The notes below the pieces were generated by a model. The model was not told where the DNA came from, did not search any database, and was given only the letters and a program-made list of their open reading frames with translations. 64,000 nucleotides of DNA from Streblospio benedicti (Eukaryota; Annelida; Polychaeta; Spionida; Spionidae): assembly GCA_019095985.1 (NCBI GenBank), contig CM032664.1:27688082-27752081 (forward strand), read 5' to 3'. Position numbers and translations under genes: made by a program. This document shows, piece by piece, positions 9,301 through 20,900 of this stretch; within the stretch, counting starts at the first letter, position 1, and each line of letters begins with the position of its first letter.

Positions 9301-12190
9301 TCAACTTGTAACATCTGTTTCCTAGCAGTATCTATTGTAGGATTAAGTGCTTTTCTTACACACTAAAGTCACATGTTTGATAAACCCGGCTATGCTTGGA
9401 ATCCTCTTTCTGAATATAAATAACTGTAAATGTCTGGTTCATGTAATGGTCTTCTTCCACGCTAGCTATGCAGGTTCAGACGACTACATTCACACCAGGC
9501 CATTGGCATGCTTATGAAACCATGTTCAGTTGGCAGTAAGATCCAGTGTTACTCCCCACTCTCTCACATTATGTTCTGTTGGATCCAGCAGTACATTATG
9601 ACACCGTTCTGTTTGCAGTAAGATCCAGCGCTACTCTCCGACGGACCAGGCCAAGGTTTGGGACAAGCCGCTAACGCGGAAGGGCAACACGACGTTCTCG
9701 CCGCAGCAGGTGATCGACGTGATCGGCAAACTGCCGCTGTCGCCCGACCTGGACGAGGCGGGCCGCAGGCAGCTCGTCGACGACTACCTCGAGGTATGTG
9801 ACGCGGTGTTGTGTTGTGATGTCTTTATTCATTAAAGCCCGTCAGTGCATTAAAATATCAAGTAGACTAACAATATCAAGTACAAACTACAACACGTGAC
9901 ATCTCAGAAAAATGCACTTACAGTAGAAACTCTTATCTTGAATCGGTAGGGATAACCTTAAAATGTATACTTAGAGATAAACGAGGTACGATACGCGGCA
10001 TCACAGAAACATGCACAGGGCTTGACACTAACTTTTTTTTCACGTGCCCTGTGGTCAAATCCATGTGCCCTGATCTGATTTTTATGTGCCCTGAAAAATT
10101 TTAGCTAAACCGCAGATTGTAAAATCAAAAAGAAAATTAAAACCCACAAAAAATGATTTAACCCTCAGATCAACATGAAAACTTCCTCACCGTATGGAAT
10201 ACCTACATTGTGGATATGACAGTTTGTTTGGCTAAAATTTAATAACTTGTACTTTAATGGCGTGCCCAACAGGGCACTGGAATCTTGATGTGCCCTGACT
10301 TAGATTTTATGTGCCCAGGACACCAGGGCGCTAGCTAGCGTGAAGCCCTGCTGCACATACAGTAGAAACTCGTATCTCGAATCTGTTCGGGATAATCTTT
10401 AAATGGGTAACACTTGAAGATAAACGAGTGATGTATATTCACAATTTGGTTGAAGGGAAATGAAGCTAACCTCGAGGTGACAGAAATATATTTGAAACAA
10501 GAAACAAGTGATGTGATAATGAGGTTCTATTGATTATTATTTATATAATTTTCAATCCTAGTTCCTTGTAGTACGTAAAATTGCAAATGAGACTTCTACT
10601 GCAAATGCACTTGAAGAAAAATGAAAGAATCAATAGACATTGACTTGAAAATTAAAAGTAATGCTTGTTATCGAGTAAAGCTGTTTGTACAGATCAGTTT
10701 AAATTAATGAAGCTTCGTGCGGTGCTAACATTTTGTGTTTGCTGTTTCAGTTCAAGCAGCTCATGTTGAGCATCGACCCTGACGAGGAAGAAGATGAGGA
10801 CGACATGCCCAAACCGAAGGCCAGCGCCGCACTCGACACATCCACAGCTTCAGACAAAAACAATCAAGGTACTGTCATACCTGTTTCACTGTAATTATGA
10901 TATTTAATATGCATGAGCCCACTGTAGCTTCTGGGAAAGAAAGAGGTCTGGTGACCAGGGCAGTGGAAGTTTTTAATATAGAAGTGACATGGAATAAAGT
11001 GGGGGTTTTTTATTATAAAAAGAGTGTTCTTTCCTGTCTTACGGGTACACTCACCAGCCACATCGTAGCTGCTCCAACTTGTAAATTGTTGTCCTAAATC
11101 ACGGTCAGAATTCTGCTCTCGTCTGCTCGTTTTGACAAGTAGAAATTTGTGATTTCTTGGACAGTCCAAGTGGATGATTATCATATTGACGGTTATTTAT
11201 TGTTCTGACTATTAACACATTCCCCCCTCAATCCTGACCCTGCCAAATTCGAAATTGAGTATGCAGTGGAAAACCTGAATCTGTGCCCATGACAAATGAA
11301 GCCAAATGCTCCACCAAATGTCTGCTGGCGCTCATGGGCCCTGAGGCGTTTTTTTATTATCTATTTTTATTAATTAGTATAATTTACAAAAAATGCTACT
11401 ACTACTTCCAATGGTAACCATTTCAACAACATTCATCTAGGTGCACTTATAGTGATAATTAAAGAGAAATAATGAAGTGATTTAGTCAGCTTACTGGTGA
11501 TAGTGGCCACTGGTTTATTGGTGAGGGTTGTTTATTCATCAATCAATCAGTCAAACGGCTCTCTGAACTGGTATGATCATGAGGCGTGTGTTACAGGTGA
11601 AGGCGGGGCTACGGAAGGTGAAGCGGCCGTCATGAACGGAGACGCACGAGAAGAGAAGGAGGAGAAACAGCTGCAGGAGGTAAATACGGCCGCTTTTATC
11701 TCCTACACCTGTGATAACTTAACTGGCAACGATGTGACATTCACACCTGTCCAAAGAGACCTCAAGAGTGCGTTTAAATACTAAAACACTTGAACTTAAA
11801 AGTTTGTCTTGAATTAGAAATAAACTAATACGCATAGCATCCAAGTTAACGTAGCAGCGGGCAAAAGTAAGCTCGAATCTGAAACACGAGTATATTTCAC
11901 ACTTGTCTAAATCTATTGCGTAACCGTCGTTTCAGCTGCCGAAAGTGTCGTCGAGTCTGCGCCACTTCAACAAGTCTTCCCACTCGTCTTCGTCGTCGCG
12001 TCGCCACGGCAGCAGCCGCTCGTCCCACCACCGCTCATCATCCTCGCATCGCTCGTCGTCACACCGATCGTCCTCACACAAATCGTCGTCGTCATCGTCC
12101 AAAAAGAAGAAGAAACGCAAGAAGCAGAACTACAGTGACAGTGACGAGGAGGAAAGTGAGGACAGTGACAGCGACCCCGACTGGAGCTAG
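302..12190 (+). CDS. NIPBL: Nipped-B / NIPBL (Scc2) cohesin loader, C-terminal 17 exons (5' partial)
   Basis: NIPBL/Scc2 with its partner MAU2/Scc4 loads cohesin onto chromatin in the nucleus. The exons I read are 302-407, 772-893, 1740-1974, 2562-2713, 3219-3309, 3705-3878, 4430-4484, 4778-4913, 5355-5462, 5962-6177, 7064-7210, 8247-8361, 8711-8825, 9619-9793, 10751-10868, 11597-11679 and 11936-12190. All are GT-AG and every phase matches, giving 801 codons including the stop. Pieces that match vertebrate NIPBL from memory include VPLMEHPSE, VVQSCVSCLGAIVN, LFTVGLLCRHFDFD, KEDLKEMGD, QGLVHPVQ, EIDKKYPGFI, NLSVSGSNLIQSF and SKIQRYSP-like KIQRYSP. This is the HEAT-repeat hook and the acidic C-terminus; the N-terminal half lies upstream of the window. 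Several introns carry duplicated copies of their own splice sites (reported separately). The family call is near certain; the exact start of the first visible exon is inferred from its acceptor. Confidence 0.95.
1366..1760 (+). repeat. 37-bp minisatellite made of splice-acceptor plus exon start
   Basis: Seven units with AG dinucleotides at 1516, 1553, 1590, 1627, 1664, 1701 and 1738 (exact 37-bp steps). Each unit carries tttccag, then AACCCGTCTGACCTG (the first codons of the next exon), then a linker ggtttctgacatg or ggtttccaacatg. More decayed relatives lie at about 1372-1400 and 1425-1445. The final unit is the true exon boundary. Units differ by a few bases only, so the array is young or homogenised. 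Confidence 0.95.
1740..1974 (+). CDS. NIPBL: NIPBL exon with HEAT repeat; acceptor embedded in a 37-bp array
   Basis: This exon begins AAC CCG TCT GAC and encodes a segment aligning with the human stretch around VPLMEHPSE and SCLGAIVN. The exon is 78 codons plus one base and the next exon starts with two bases, so the phase is kept. Its acceptor (AG at 1738-1739) is the last of seven near-identical acceptors spaced exactly 37 bp apart. Only the last gives an open reading frame: the n=3 upstream acceptor keeps the frame but soon meets TGA, and most of the others shift frame. Confidence 0.93.
4690..4770 (+). repeat. Two-copy repeat in the polypyrimidine region before NIPBL exon 4778
   Basis: gcaatacccaaaataaccgt and gcaatacccacaataactgc, each followed by a ggtatttcc motif, lie about 46 bp apart, immediately before the acceptor at 4777. 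This repeat does not include coding sequence but sits at a splice site. Confidence 0.6.
4893..5270 (+). repeat. 193-bp tandem duplication containing the splice donor of NIPBL exon 4778-4913
   Basis: GGACTCGTCCACCCCGTGCA (last 20 coding bases), then agtgagtacgccatc, recurs at 5086 with one mismatch in the coding part. The true donor GT is 4914 and the copy is 5107. The rest of the unit (for example ctgtaaaccatcacattta) also recurs near 5230-5260, so there are about two copies. The first copy has an extra 32 bp flanked by gccatc. The intronic part resembles the 3' tail of the SINE at 17315-17625. Confidence 0.9.
5680..5830. repeat. Degenerate actaaactaaa tandem repeat in a NIPBL intron
   Basis: Three to four copies of a roughly 43-bp unit built from ttaactaaactaaatgaca and attttcatga. 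It is not at a splice site. Confidence 0.7.
6164..6690 (+). repeat. Quasi-tandem copies of a NIPBL exon-end/donor junction
   Basis: The true junction reads AACATGTTCGACGACAGCGC then T/gtgagt (exon ends 6177). A copy at 6494-6530 reads AACATGTTTGATAACAGTGC then T/gtgagtagtcagtctt, keeping the donor. More decayed versions lie at about 6355-6375 and 6650-6680. Each is preceded by a tggttgaaaggaaattacatg-like segment (6270, 6340, 6480, 6632). The closest copy is offset by 337 bp. Confidence 0.85.
8550..8656. mobile_element. Short palindromic MITE-like element
   Basis: The left end is taccgtaaaacctctctatt and the right end, read on the opposite strand, is tacagtagaacctcc with a similar interior (aataga-gaggtggtctta). 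The 107-bp element is almost a foldback. A related, more decayed copy starts at 36180 (acagtagaggctttc) in a GAB intron. Confidence 0.6.
9525..9640 (+). repeat. 82-bp offset duplicate of the acceptor of NIPBL exon 9619-9793
   Basis: gttggcag/taagatccagtgttactccc at about 9529-9557 matches the true acceptor gtttgcag/TAAGATCCAGCGCTACTCTC at 9611-9640. The intervening sequence contains a further partial ggatccagcag. Use of the upstream AG would add 82 nt and shift the frame. Confidence 0.85.
9896..10470. repeat. About 100-bp tandem duplication interrupted by a MITE
   Basis: acagtagaaactcttatctt at about 9921 and acagtagaaactcgtatctc at about 10361 start two copies that continue with gataa(c/t)c and gataaacgag. 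The second copy's left edge (cagaaacatgca) is separated from the rest by the element at 10016-10350. Confidence 0.75.
10016..10350. mobile_element. 335-bp non-autonomous DNA transposon (MITE-like)
   Basis: Terminal inverted repeats are CAGGGCTTGACACTAAC at the left and the complement of GCTAGCGTGAAGCCCTG at the right (14 of 17 match). The interior carries several gtgccctg words. The flanks share tgca, a possible target duplication. No transposase reading frame is present. Confidence 0.7.
11936..12190 (+). CDS. NIPBL: NIPBL terminal coding exon, Ser/His/Lys-rich tail
   Basis: Acceptor ttcag ends at 11935 and the stop TAG is 12188-12190, giving 84 residues. The exon starts LPKVSSSLRHF, runs through blocks such as HRSSSHRSSSHKSSSSSS, then KKKKKRKK and an acidic, casein-kinase-like SDSDEEESEDSDSD. 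This is a low-complexity disordered tail of a kind common at the NIPBL C-terminus, but the His-Arg-Ser-Ser-Ser repeats are strongly purified. The matching antisense reading frame is a shadow of the codon repeats. Confidence 0.9.
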   Translation: MPKVSSSLRHFNKSSHSSSSSRRHGSSRSSHHRSSSSHRSSSHRSSSHKSSSSSSKKKKKRKKQNYSDSDEEESEDSDSDPDWS

Positions 12191-13900
12191 ATTGGCGCTA
12201 ACCGTGGGGGCGTGAGGCTGTCTCGGCTCACTGGCACGGTGAAACAAATACCCAGTGACAGAAACCTCCATGATACTCGTATTTATAGTAAAGGCCACCG
12301 ATTGGGTCTTTGTTTTGTTGCAAAGTGGCAAAAAGATATTTTAGAAATTGTGCATTTAGCTGGATATTTTAGCAATTTTGTTGTGGCTACAGACAATCGC
12401 AATATTTTGCCAAAATCGTTTCGGTGTATGAGGAATATTCTTCACTCTTCCAAGAATGCCAGTAGAATGAGATGGTCTCGTCGCCGCCCCCTCAGCGAGG
12501 GAGTGTCGGGGTTGGGGATGGAATCTGTGCACGCCCTGGGGAGGGTCGTGTGTCGGAGAATCTGTGCTCACAAACTGTGGAGGGAGCTACTGCTGCTGTG
12601 TGTGTGTATGTGTGTGTGACTGTGATGTGTGCAAGCGAAATCTATGTGAACCGTCTAAGAATATATATATATACATGTGTGACTGGATATGTGAAAAACT
12701 GAAGAAACAGATATTTATATATTTTTGTTTGTGATTTCCAACTGTCCCCCAGCGACCGTTGGGCCAAAATGACTGGCTTTTGTGATATTCTTTGACCCAG
12801 TTTCTTCGGATACCTACTGCGTTGATGTTCCGTCGATGTCATCGTGGTAAACTGTCAACCGGAGATTTGAATCGTGTTGTCACAAAGGGGTAGTAGAACT
12901 GCAGAGGGACCGTGGGATGAACGTCTAACAGCCAAGAACTGCCAGCTTTAAAAGCCACTCATCTGTTATTACTGCATTAGTGCACTGTTTTTTTAGTACT
13001 AAGACTTCATTTGTCTCGCACAAAGTATTTGTGATGTACATCCGCATTGTACCAGTTATTTTCTTTGGTTTAATTACATAGGGTTTCTTTGTTCAGAAAG
13101 AAGTTGTATGAAGTCATTGTCTTTTATTGAAGTGTTTGTGAACAGGCAAAATCTCGTGCGCATTCTTCGGTCTTTAGCGTTGGCAGTTGTTGATGTATGT
13201 AACATGGAACTGATCTCTAAGAGTTGTTAAAATGCCAGTGTAGCAAGATAAATTTATTATACAATTCAGTTTTTAAAGCAATAAATACAGATTAATGTAT
13301 GTATACACCAATGATCAGTTTACTAGTATGCTATATGGCATATTGCTTTGTGCCATTTTTTTATACATTAAATTATTTTTTATTTTAGATAAAGTTATGT
13401 ACTTACATTTTTAATAAGTAAGCTTATTTTATGACTGGAAATTTGTATATAATTATGAGGTTTTGTTGTAACAAATCTAGTGTTTGAAGGCTATAAAAAG
13501 CTTAGGTAATTTTAATTTATACAGAAGAATATTAACAGAGTGCTTAATATTATGAATTTCATGCAAACTGTAATGATAAATGTTAGAATTTTATATTGTT
13601 GACTGTAGGTACAAATACGAGGAAACTAATAGTTGGTTACTTATACTAGTCCGTGACTTCTTACGAAGTTGGTTGTTGATCAAAACCTAGAAATAAAATA
13701 GCTCAGGTTCATATATTGAAAGGAATTACTTGCCATGTTCGAGGCTCGAACGTTTTGGTGGCACCATATTTTGTATGTTTTCTTTGTAACTGTTGTACAG
13801 TTTGTTTCTTAGCAAAGGATCTGTTCAGTTTATTTGTGTCCTTACTTTGAGAGGAAGAAATAAAATTTGCATTTAAAACAATCAACAAATCATCGTATCA
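12191..13900 (+). other. NIPBL: NIPBL 3' untranslated region with polyadenylation signals
   Basis: The AT-rich non-coding sequence that follows the NIPBL stop contains three AATAAA signals, at 13280-13285, 13692-13697 and 13858-13863, and a short GT-rich tract near 12596-12632. I see no coding exon here. Which signal is used cannot be told from sequence. Confidence 0.6.
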
Positions 13901-14534
13901 GCTTTGTCCTTCCACTTGACTTTATTCATAACGATAAATATATTGCTAAACAGAAATTTGTGATTGAACACAATTTTAGTAACATTTATCAATCATTCAT
14001 CATAGAAATTTTGACGTATTATAATGTATCTAACATAAATTTCAACATCAATATATTTAAAACCACACATCAGCTCTGATTTATTGACTTTATTTGTAAC
14101 CTTCAATAGTCTATAATGAACATTCAGCTGATCATGCATTGCATGACCATTACCATTTACAGCAAGGTTCCAAATTTTCATGCACAGAATTGCTCCTAAT
14201 TACAAAGTAGAATTGCATGATATAGAAAATAAATAATTGTTAATTATTTAATAAAGTAGGTGCATTCTAAATTAATAGGGAAATAGCAAGCTAATTACTC
14301 TAATTTTTTACATGAAATCATAAATTATGACAATAGCTTCATTAGTAGTAGCATGAGCTAATGGGGAAGTCTCCCTTATTACCAAATGATTTTAATAGGG
14401 CTGTTTTATTGGCATAGTGCATTACAAAACGAGCAATCTGAAAACTTTTAACAAAAGATGTACCATAGAATCACATGACATTCATTAAAACTGGACCAAC
14501 ATTGAGACATGTCTGCATTTCAACAATCAACAGC
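13901..14534. other. AT-rich intergenic sequence, no gene seen
   Basis: Sequence between the last NIPBL polyadenylation signal and the assembly-damaged block. I see no splice-flanked coding segment and no repeat I recognise. Confidence 0.5.
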
Positions 14535-14878
14535 AAATATTTCCCCCCTTTTTAACCCCTTTTTTTTTTTGGTTAAAATTTTCCCCCCCCCCCCACAAAA
14601 AAAAAATTTTTTTTTTTTTTCCCGTTTGGGTTTTTCCTTCCCCCCCCTTGGCCCAAAATTTTTTAAAAAAAAAAACCCCCCTTTTCCCCCCCCCTTTGTT
14701 TAAAAAAAAAAATTGGGGCCCCAAAAAACCCCCCAAAAAAAAAATTAAAATATTTTTGGGGGGTTTTTTAAAAAAAAATTCCCCCAAAAAAAATTTTTTT
14801 CCCCCCGGGGGGTTAAAAAAAAAAAATTTTTCCCAAAATTTAAAAAAAAAAAAAAAAAAATTTAAAAAATTTTTTAAA
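14535..14878. other. Homopolymer-run block next to gap, probable assembly artefact
   Basis: The block consists almost entirely of successive runs of c, a, t and g, unlike anything else in the window. It ends at the N gap. It looks like failed consensus from noisy reads, and the open frames through it (Lys/Phe/Pro/Gly only) are meaningless. Confidence 0.85.
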
Positions 14879-14978
14879 NNNNNNNNNNNNNNNNNNNNNN
14901 NNNNNNNNNNNNNNNNNNNNNNNNNNNNNNNNNNNNNNNNNNNNNNNNNNNNNNNNNNNNNNNNNNNNNNNNNNNNNN
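14879..14978. other. Assembly gap (100 N)
   Basis: Exactly 100 N, the conventional placeholder for a gap of unknown size. The missing 5' exons of the MICU3-like gene could lie here. Confidence 0.98.
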
Positions 14979-17900
14979 ATGTGATAGAGAGAGAGAAGCT
15001 TGAAAATTAATCTTTCAAAATATTTCAGAAAAAGAAATCATTGTTCGTGCTGTTCGATAGATTCTATGTCTATTTTTCTTGCTGCACTAAAAAATTGAAA
15101 AAAAAACAACAACCTAGAAACTCAAATAAGGAAGTGTACATTTTGTTCGTAAATGTAGTTAAGGCCCTGATGTATATTTACCCACTGGCCACGTAATTAA
15201 AAGCGTGAGTGAGATAGGCGCCAGCGATGGGCCGACGGCTCCAGTTTACAGACCAATGTCGTCTGCTCCCAACAAATGTATGTAAATCGCCGCCGGATTG
15301 TAATCAAAATTTGATTGTGAAATGGGGGCTCCTTTACAGAGGAATTCCCCAAAACTACGATTGCTTCTTATTTTTGTGTTAAAAAAAGTGTCTGCAGCTG
15401 TGTGCAAAAAGCATTGAATGTAAATACGTAATTGTTGACTGTTGAAATTGAGATTTGGAAAAAATGCTCATTTTGTCACCGTTTGTTACTGTATGATCGA
15501 GTTTCAAAGATCAGATGTATTTTATCTTTATTGTTATTAGATGTGTAAAATCATTGTTCTCAATGAAAAATCATGTAGTATTAGCTGTGAAGATAGAATT
15601 TAGCTCATTTTACATAGATATATATTGAAGTGAGATATAGATATAGCTATATAGAACATTGATTCTGTTATAAATAGGCCGATGATAGGTGATACCCTTG
15701 TTCAATTTTTTTTTTTCATGGAAACCATGTACATTGTGTAGCATCTGAATCCCACACACACTTACACCTTGATGAAGACATGGATCCATTGCATTCAGCA
15801 ATTCCTGTGCAAACACTGCCTCATTGAGAGGCTAGACTGCTCATTATGTCACTATTGTGGCCAGAACAAACAGCTTAATTGGTAACAAATGAAAAGATTA
15901 AAACTGAAGTCCTCAATACCTTTGAATTGTCTTGATTTAGATGATCTTATTTGATGCAGTAAGTACATTAGAACACTCCTATAGCTGAGTAGATAAAGAG
16001 GGGATTTGGACTTCTAAATGTAAGTGTGTTGGTTTTCTTCTTCCCAGCTACTATGCAGTATCAGACGATCACATTCACATCTGGTCATTGTGACACTATT
16101 TCTTTTTCAACTCCCTGGGGTGTATATAGCACATTGTGACCAGGACTTACGACCAAATGCTTCTGGGTTTTAGTCCAAGACGATGCTTATGATCACCCTC
16201 ACGTGTCCAACGCCTATCAGGCTACATACAGCCTATCATGCTACAGAAGTGTTCTACTATAGGTAACAGATATTAGGTGACTTCAAGCAAAGAGGCTGCA
16301 CTGGTTGCATGTGATATCACAGCATGTTTCATTGCCATAGTGATCAACCAATAAAGCTTAGAGCATGTAATGGTAGGTTTGCTATTTCATAGGCAATAAC
16401 TGAAGCAAAAAGCAAAGTTATGAAGACAATAATGATATGTAAAATGAATACTATATAATGTATGACCATCCCAATGCCCATTGGCTTTTAGGTTGAAAAA
16501 TTGTCAATTTAAGAGGTAGGGTAAGTGAACATGTATTTACATTGGAATTTCGATGGTACCGATTGTAATAGTCCAAATTTGTGGTGGGCTTATATATGTG
16601 AGGCCTAGGATACTGTGAAGATAGACAAATACTACTGTAACATCTAATCTTTGAAAATCAGCTTTTCTGTCATACAGTGATATAGAAACATGCAATAAGA
16701 GATCAAATTAAATAATGTCTGATGCTGTCTATGATGCTGTGATATATTGCCAGTCCCTGGATAATCATGATATGACATAACAATCTTTGTCAAACTTTTC
16801 ATTTCAAACATGATTGATATTCGTAATACTTGGAACTGTTAGCATTTTTGAAAACATCAAAAGTGCGTTGTGTCTCCTAGGATGATGCATTGGGACATTA
16901 TGTGGATTATTTGATGCTCACACAGCTCAATTGCATTATTGTGCGTATGATGGTAAAAACAAATCCTAAGTTCGCTTATTGAATCGAATTTGAATTGAAT
17001 AGAAAACGTTTATGATGAATATTTAGCATCACAGAACATTTTACTGTGATTTTACTATGAGACATCATGTGTTCATATAGCAGAAAAATCCCAGATGAAA
17101 CTGATCTTGATGATTACAAGTGACGAAGTTGAATAATAATTGCACACCGTGACAGTAGTGTGTCTGTGTGTGTGACCTGTAAAACCCATAACATACCTGG
17201 ATTCTTGCAAGCAAGAATTTCAGGGCAGTGTAAGGTGTGTGATTGTTAGTAACGTGGCTGTCATTACTCAATGCAATCTCGCCATTTACAGTAAAGCGGG
17301 GATTTCATTGTGTGCTTCTGTGGCCAAGTGGTTAGAGAGTTGGACTCGTGACCCCAGAAGATCATGGGTTTGATTCCTGGTCAGGTTGTGAGTGTTGAGC
17401 AAACTCATACCTAAATAGTTGCCTTGGAGCTCCATGGCACCTACACGTTAATTAGGTATAGGTCATTGGGTTGAAAGAGTGAATGAGTGGTTGTGCTGCC
17501 AGTGCAAGTATGGGAGAAATGATCAATTGATGATCTATAAGTGTGCCAATGACTTGGTGTAAAATGTGAAGTCCTGAGAGCAAGACTGGGATCACGACTA
17601 TAAACCACCACATTTACATTTATAATTTCATCAATAGATCTTCCTGGAAGACTGGGTTGCGACTTGACAGTGTGGCTTGATCACTGAAAAATTTATGTGG
17701 TTGACCCTTGATTGAAGTTAAGTCTCCCCATGACTTTGTGAAATCGTTGAGAGATGGTCTTGAAAAAAAAATCGTAGCTTGGTTACTAAACATGTTTGAA
17801 AACCAAGGTATGATGTTTACCAGCGTAGGAAGAGTACATGACGCCTTAAAATCTGTGAAATGACAATTTCTATAGTGAACCACTAGCTAAAAAGAATACC

Positions 17901-20900
17901 TCTGTCCACAAGCAAGGTTTGAGCCTCTGTTCGCTGAGAATTTACTCTGTATGTAATATCTGCTTATTATTGTATAGTAAATATCATTGCTTGCCAGAAA
18001 GGCCAATAATACAACAAAATGGTAGCATTTAAGATAGCATAATCTCCTGTCTGCACCATTAATCCATACTCGTTTGTTGATCTATAGCTTCTCTTTATGG
18101 TTATTGGTGTAAAAACACCCTATGCTGTAATGAAAAACAAGCACAATCTGGTGTAAAAAATGACACAGAAGGTGCTGTTTAAAAAGTACTTTAAAACTAG
18201 ATTGCTAGTACAAAATAAAATGGGTCATCTTTTGAATTGTGACTGGGGAATAGGATGTATACTGTACTTAGTAACAAAAAGAATATTACTGCTTGCAATA
18301 TTTTTTGTATACAATCTGTATGCGTAATAGCCGATATTTTCTCCTGAAAAGTAGATCCTAGAGCAGGTGAGAACATCTTCCAGAACAGGTTCATGGAGCA
18401 TATAGGTCTATGGAATTTGTAGATCTAGCAGCTTAACTTCCTATTTTCGTACTGTCAAAGTGTTTGTCTGATGTAATTTCATAACAGACTACTTGTTAAG
18501 CAATTAAGTGACTGGCGTTGTGACCTGCTTCAAACTAAAAGTACCATATTAGGCTAATTAGGTTAAATGATATACAAATGTATAGATCAAGCGTACAAGC
18601 CCTGGACCTTATCTAAATGATGCTATTATTTGGCGACCAGTTTCTATTTGTGGAGGTATAGTAAGACCCACTCCCACACATCTTTATGCAAAACTGGATC
18701 ATAAAATGTCTACATAGTAGACTTAATATGGAAATTAATTTTAAAAGATCAATGATATCCTAAATCCAAATGTAACAGTGACATGTTTTTTTTTTCACCC
18801 ATTCATCCAGTAAATGTACATGTTGCCCTGCAGTCAGGGCTCTGGTGATGCATACTGGTAAGTGTGTGGGAGGCCTAATCGGCTCGTAATAGGTTTGCAT
18901 GTGCCTGGATAGTGTTTTGGGACAGCTCTTTCACTGATTTACTATGGTTTCGTCATACAATTTATTTGGCTATCAATTTTGAAAGTTTTGTTGATGCCAT
19001 AAATTCTTTATTTTATGAATTTGACAAGTGGTGTTTTGTGTAAAGGGATGGGCACCAATTTTCAAGAGCAGCTAGCTTGTGAATTAGTAAAATCTATATC
19101 AATCAACCTTGAGACGTACAATCAGGACAGTTTCATTTCTGTAACCTGAAAAATATTTGATTAGAAATATAGATATGTAATTATTCTAAAATACTGCGAA
19201 AACACTGATTTTTTATTCAAATCATCTCTTTGATTTTTATTCAAATACAGCCGATTATAGAACTATTTATGGTACTTTTTTCTTACAAAAGTCGAGAAAT
19301 TACATACCTTTGTGAGAATTGGAACATAAATACATAGTGCAGCACGAAAAATAAAAGTAGAACATCAATTTTATAGCTTTTCATTTTATCACATATATTG
19401 CATCTGATTTTAATTTATTGTCATATTTGTTGTAATAAAGTATTCATAAAGCAAGCTTTAGGAGTTTGGACTTTTTATAGGTATTATACGATACTACTTT
19501 TGGTATAATTTGTAGTTATACAAAACCAAGTTTTTTGTCAAAAATAGTTTTGGTTGCTTTAATTTTGCATTTGACATTAGTAGGAAGTATATTCTTGTAT
19601 TTTTGATGATGAGAAGTCCTGATTTGCATGAATATTGAATTGTATTTTACTTATTTGAATGATTTTGCTAATGGTTTTTATTCAATGAAATAGCTTCTAT
19701 TTCGGGTAAGTTCCTTTATTTTTGTAGAATCAAATTTTTGCTTTCTTCTAAGCTCGAATGTTGCTGAACATATAGCATATTTTGATTGGCTGAACAAGTC
19801 TGTGTGGCTGTCATCTATTGGCTCTTCAGTTTTTCTCTAAATCTTGATTTACATACAGTCTGGTTGTGTTCTCAAATGTCATGTTGATTGAATTTTATTG
19901 TTTTTGTATTTATTTTTCTTTTGAGTATTTCTTTCTTCTTGATCACACTGTATGAAATCATATTTTCATGTTTTCACACGTTTTTGCTCTGCGAGTCATC
20001 TTTTTTGGCTTTAAGATTGGCATCTTTCACTACTGTCATTTTGTTATCGTTTTAAAGTGATGTCTTTTCTTTAGCCCAAGAAATATGTAGGAGAGTCGTA
20101 ATTTTAAATAAAAACTTTGCTAATTATTGCAAAATGTTTCTTGAGCTTCAGCACTTGGAATATTTGTAGAATCATACAGATCAGAAAATTTCCAAGTTAT
20201 AAATGATATTGGTTATATATGTGGAAGGAATTTTTTGTTTGGGTCTAGTTCATTTCTCATCCAACACTGGATATTTTGCGTTCATTGATATTTTATCACA
20301 AGAAAGAATTGTTACAAGGGTTTCTATGGAAGGTTTATAAGGTAAAGGTTCAGTTATATTTTGCTGTCTTAAAGGAGCCGAGCAAAATCAGTGAATAGCG
20401 GTACTTTTTTATCTTAAGTTCTTATGGATACATAATATTAAATGACAAAAATGGAAAAATATTGAATTTGAAGTGTAATCTGGAGCATGGTACAATTGTT
20501 GTAAAAAATAGTGCATTTTGCATGATACATTTATGTTGCATGAGAAATTGAAAAAAAATAATAGTTATGTCCTTGCATCAGCATAATTTAGGATGTTGAA
20601 ATCTATAGGTTGAAATACAGATAAATGTAATCTTACATGTAATTGAGCTTCTTTTCAAGAATTTCATCAAAACAATATTTATAGTTGTACTGAAAGAGTG
20701 AGCAACACCTCATAAATTGTTGTGAAATCAATTATATAAAAGCTGTAATTTTTAGTTTGTTCAAACAACAGGTGACATAGGTGGTATCAGGAATAAATGA
20801 CATTTATTCCTGGTGGTATTTAATCAGTAATCTGTGAACGGGCATTTAGTGAATGTATTGTGGGAACATTATGTGGGAACTGTATTACATCCACAATGTC

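Noticed and set aside
14509-15010. Open frames on both strands rich in Lys, Phe, Pro and Gly
   Set aside because: Translation of homopolymer junk and N bases beside the gap.
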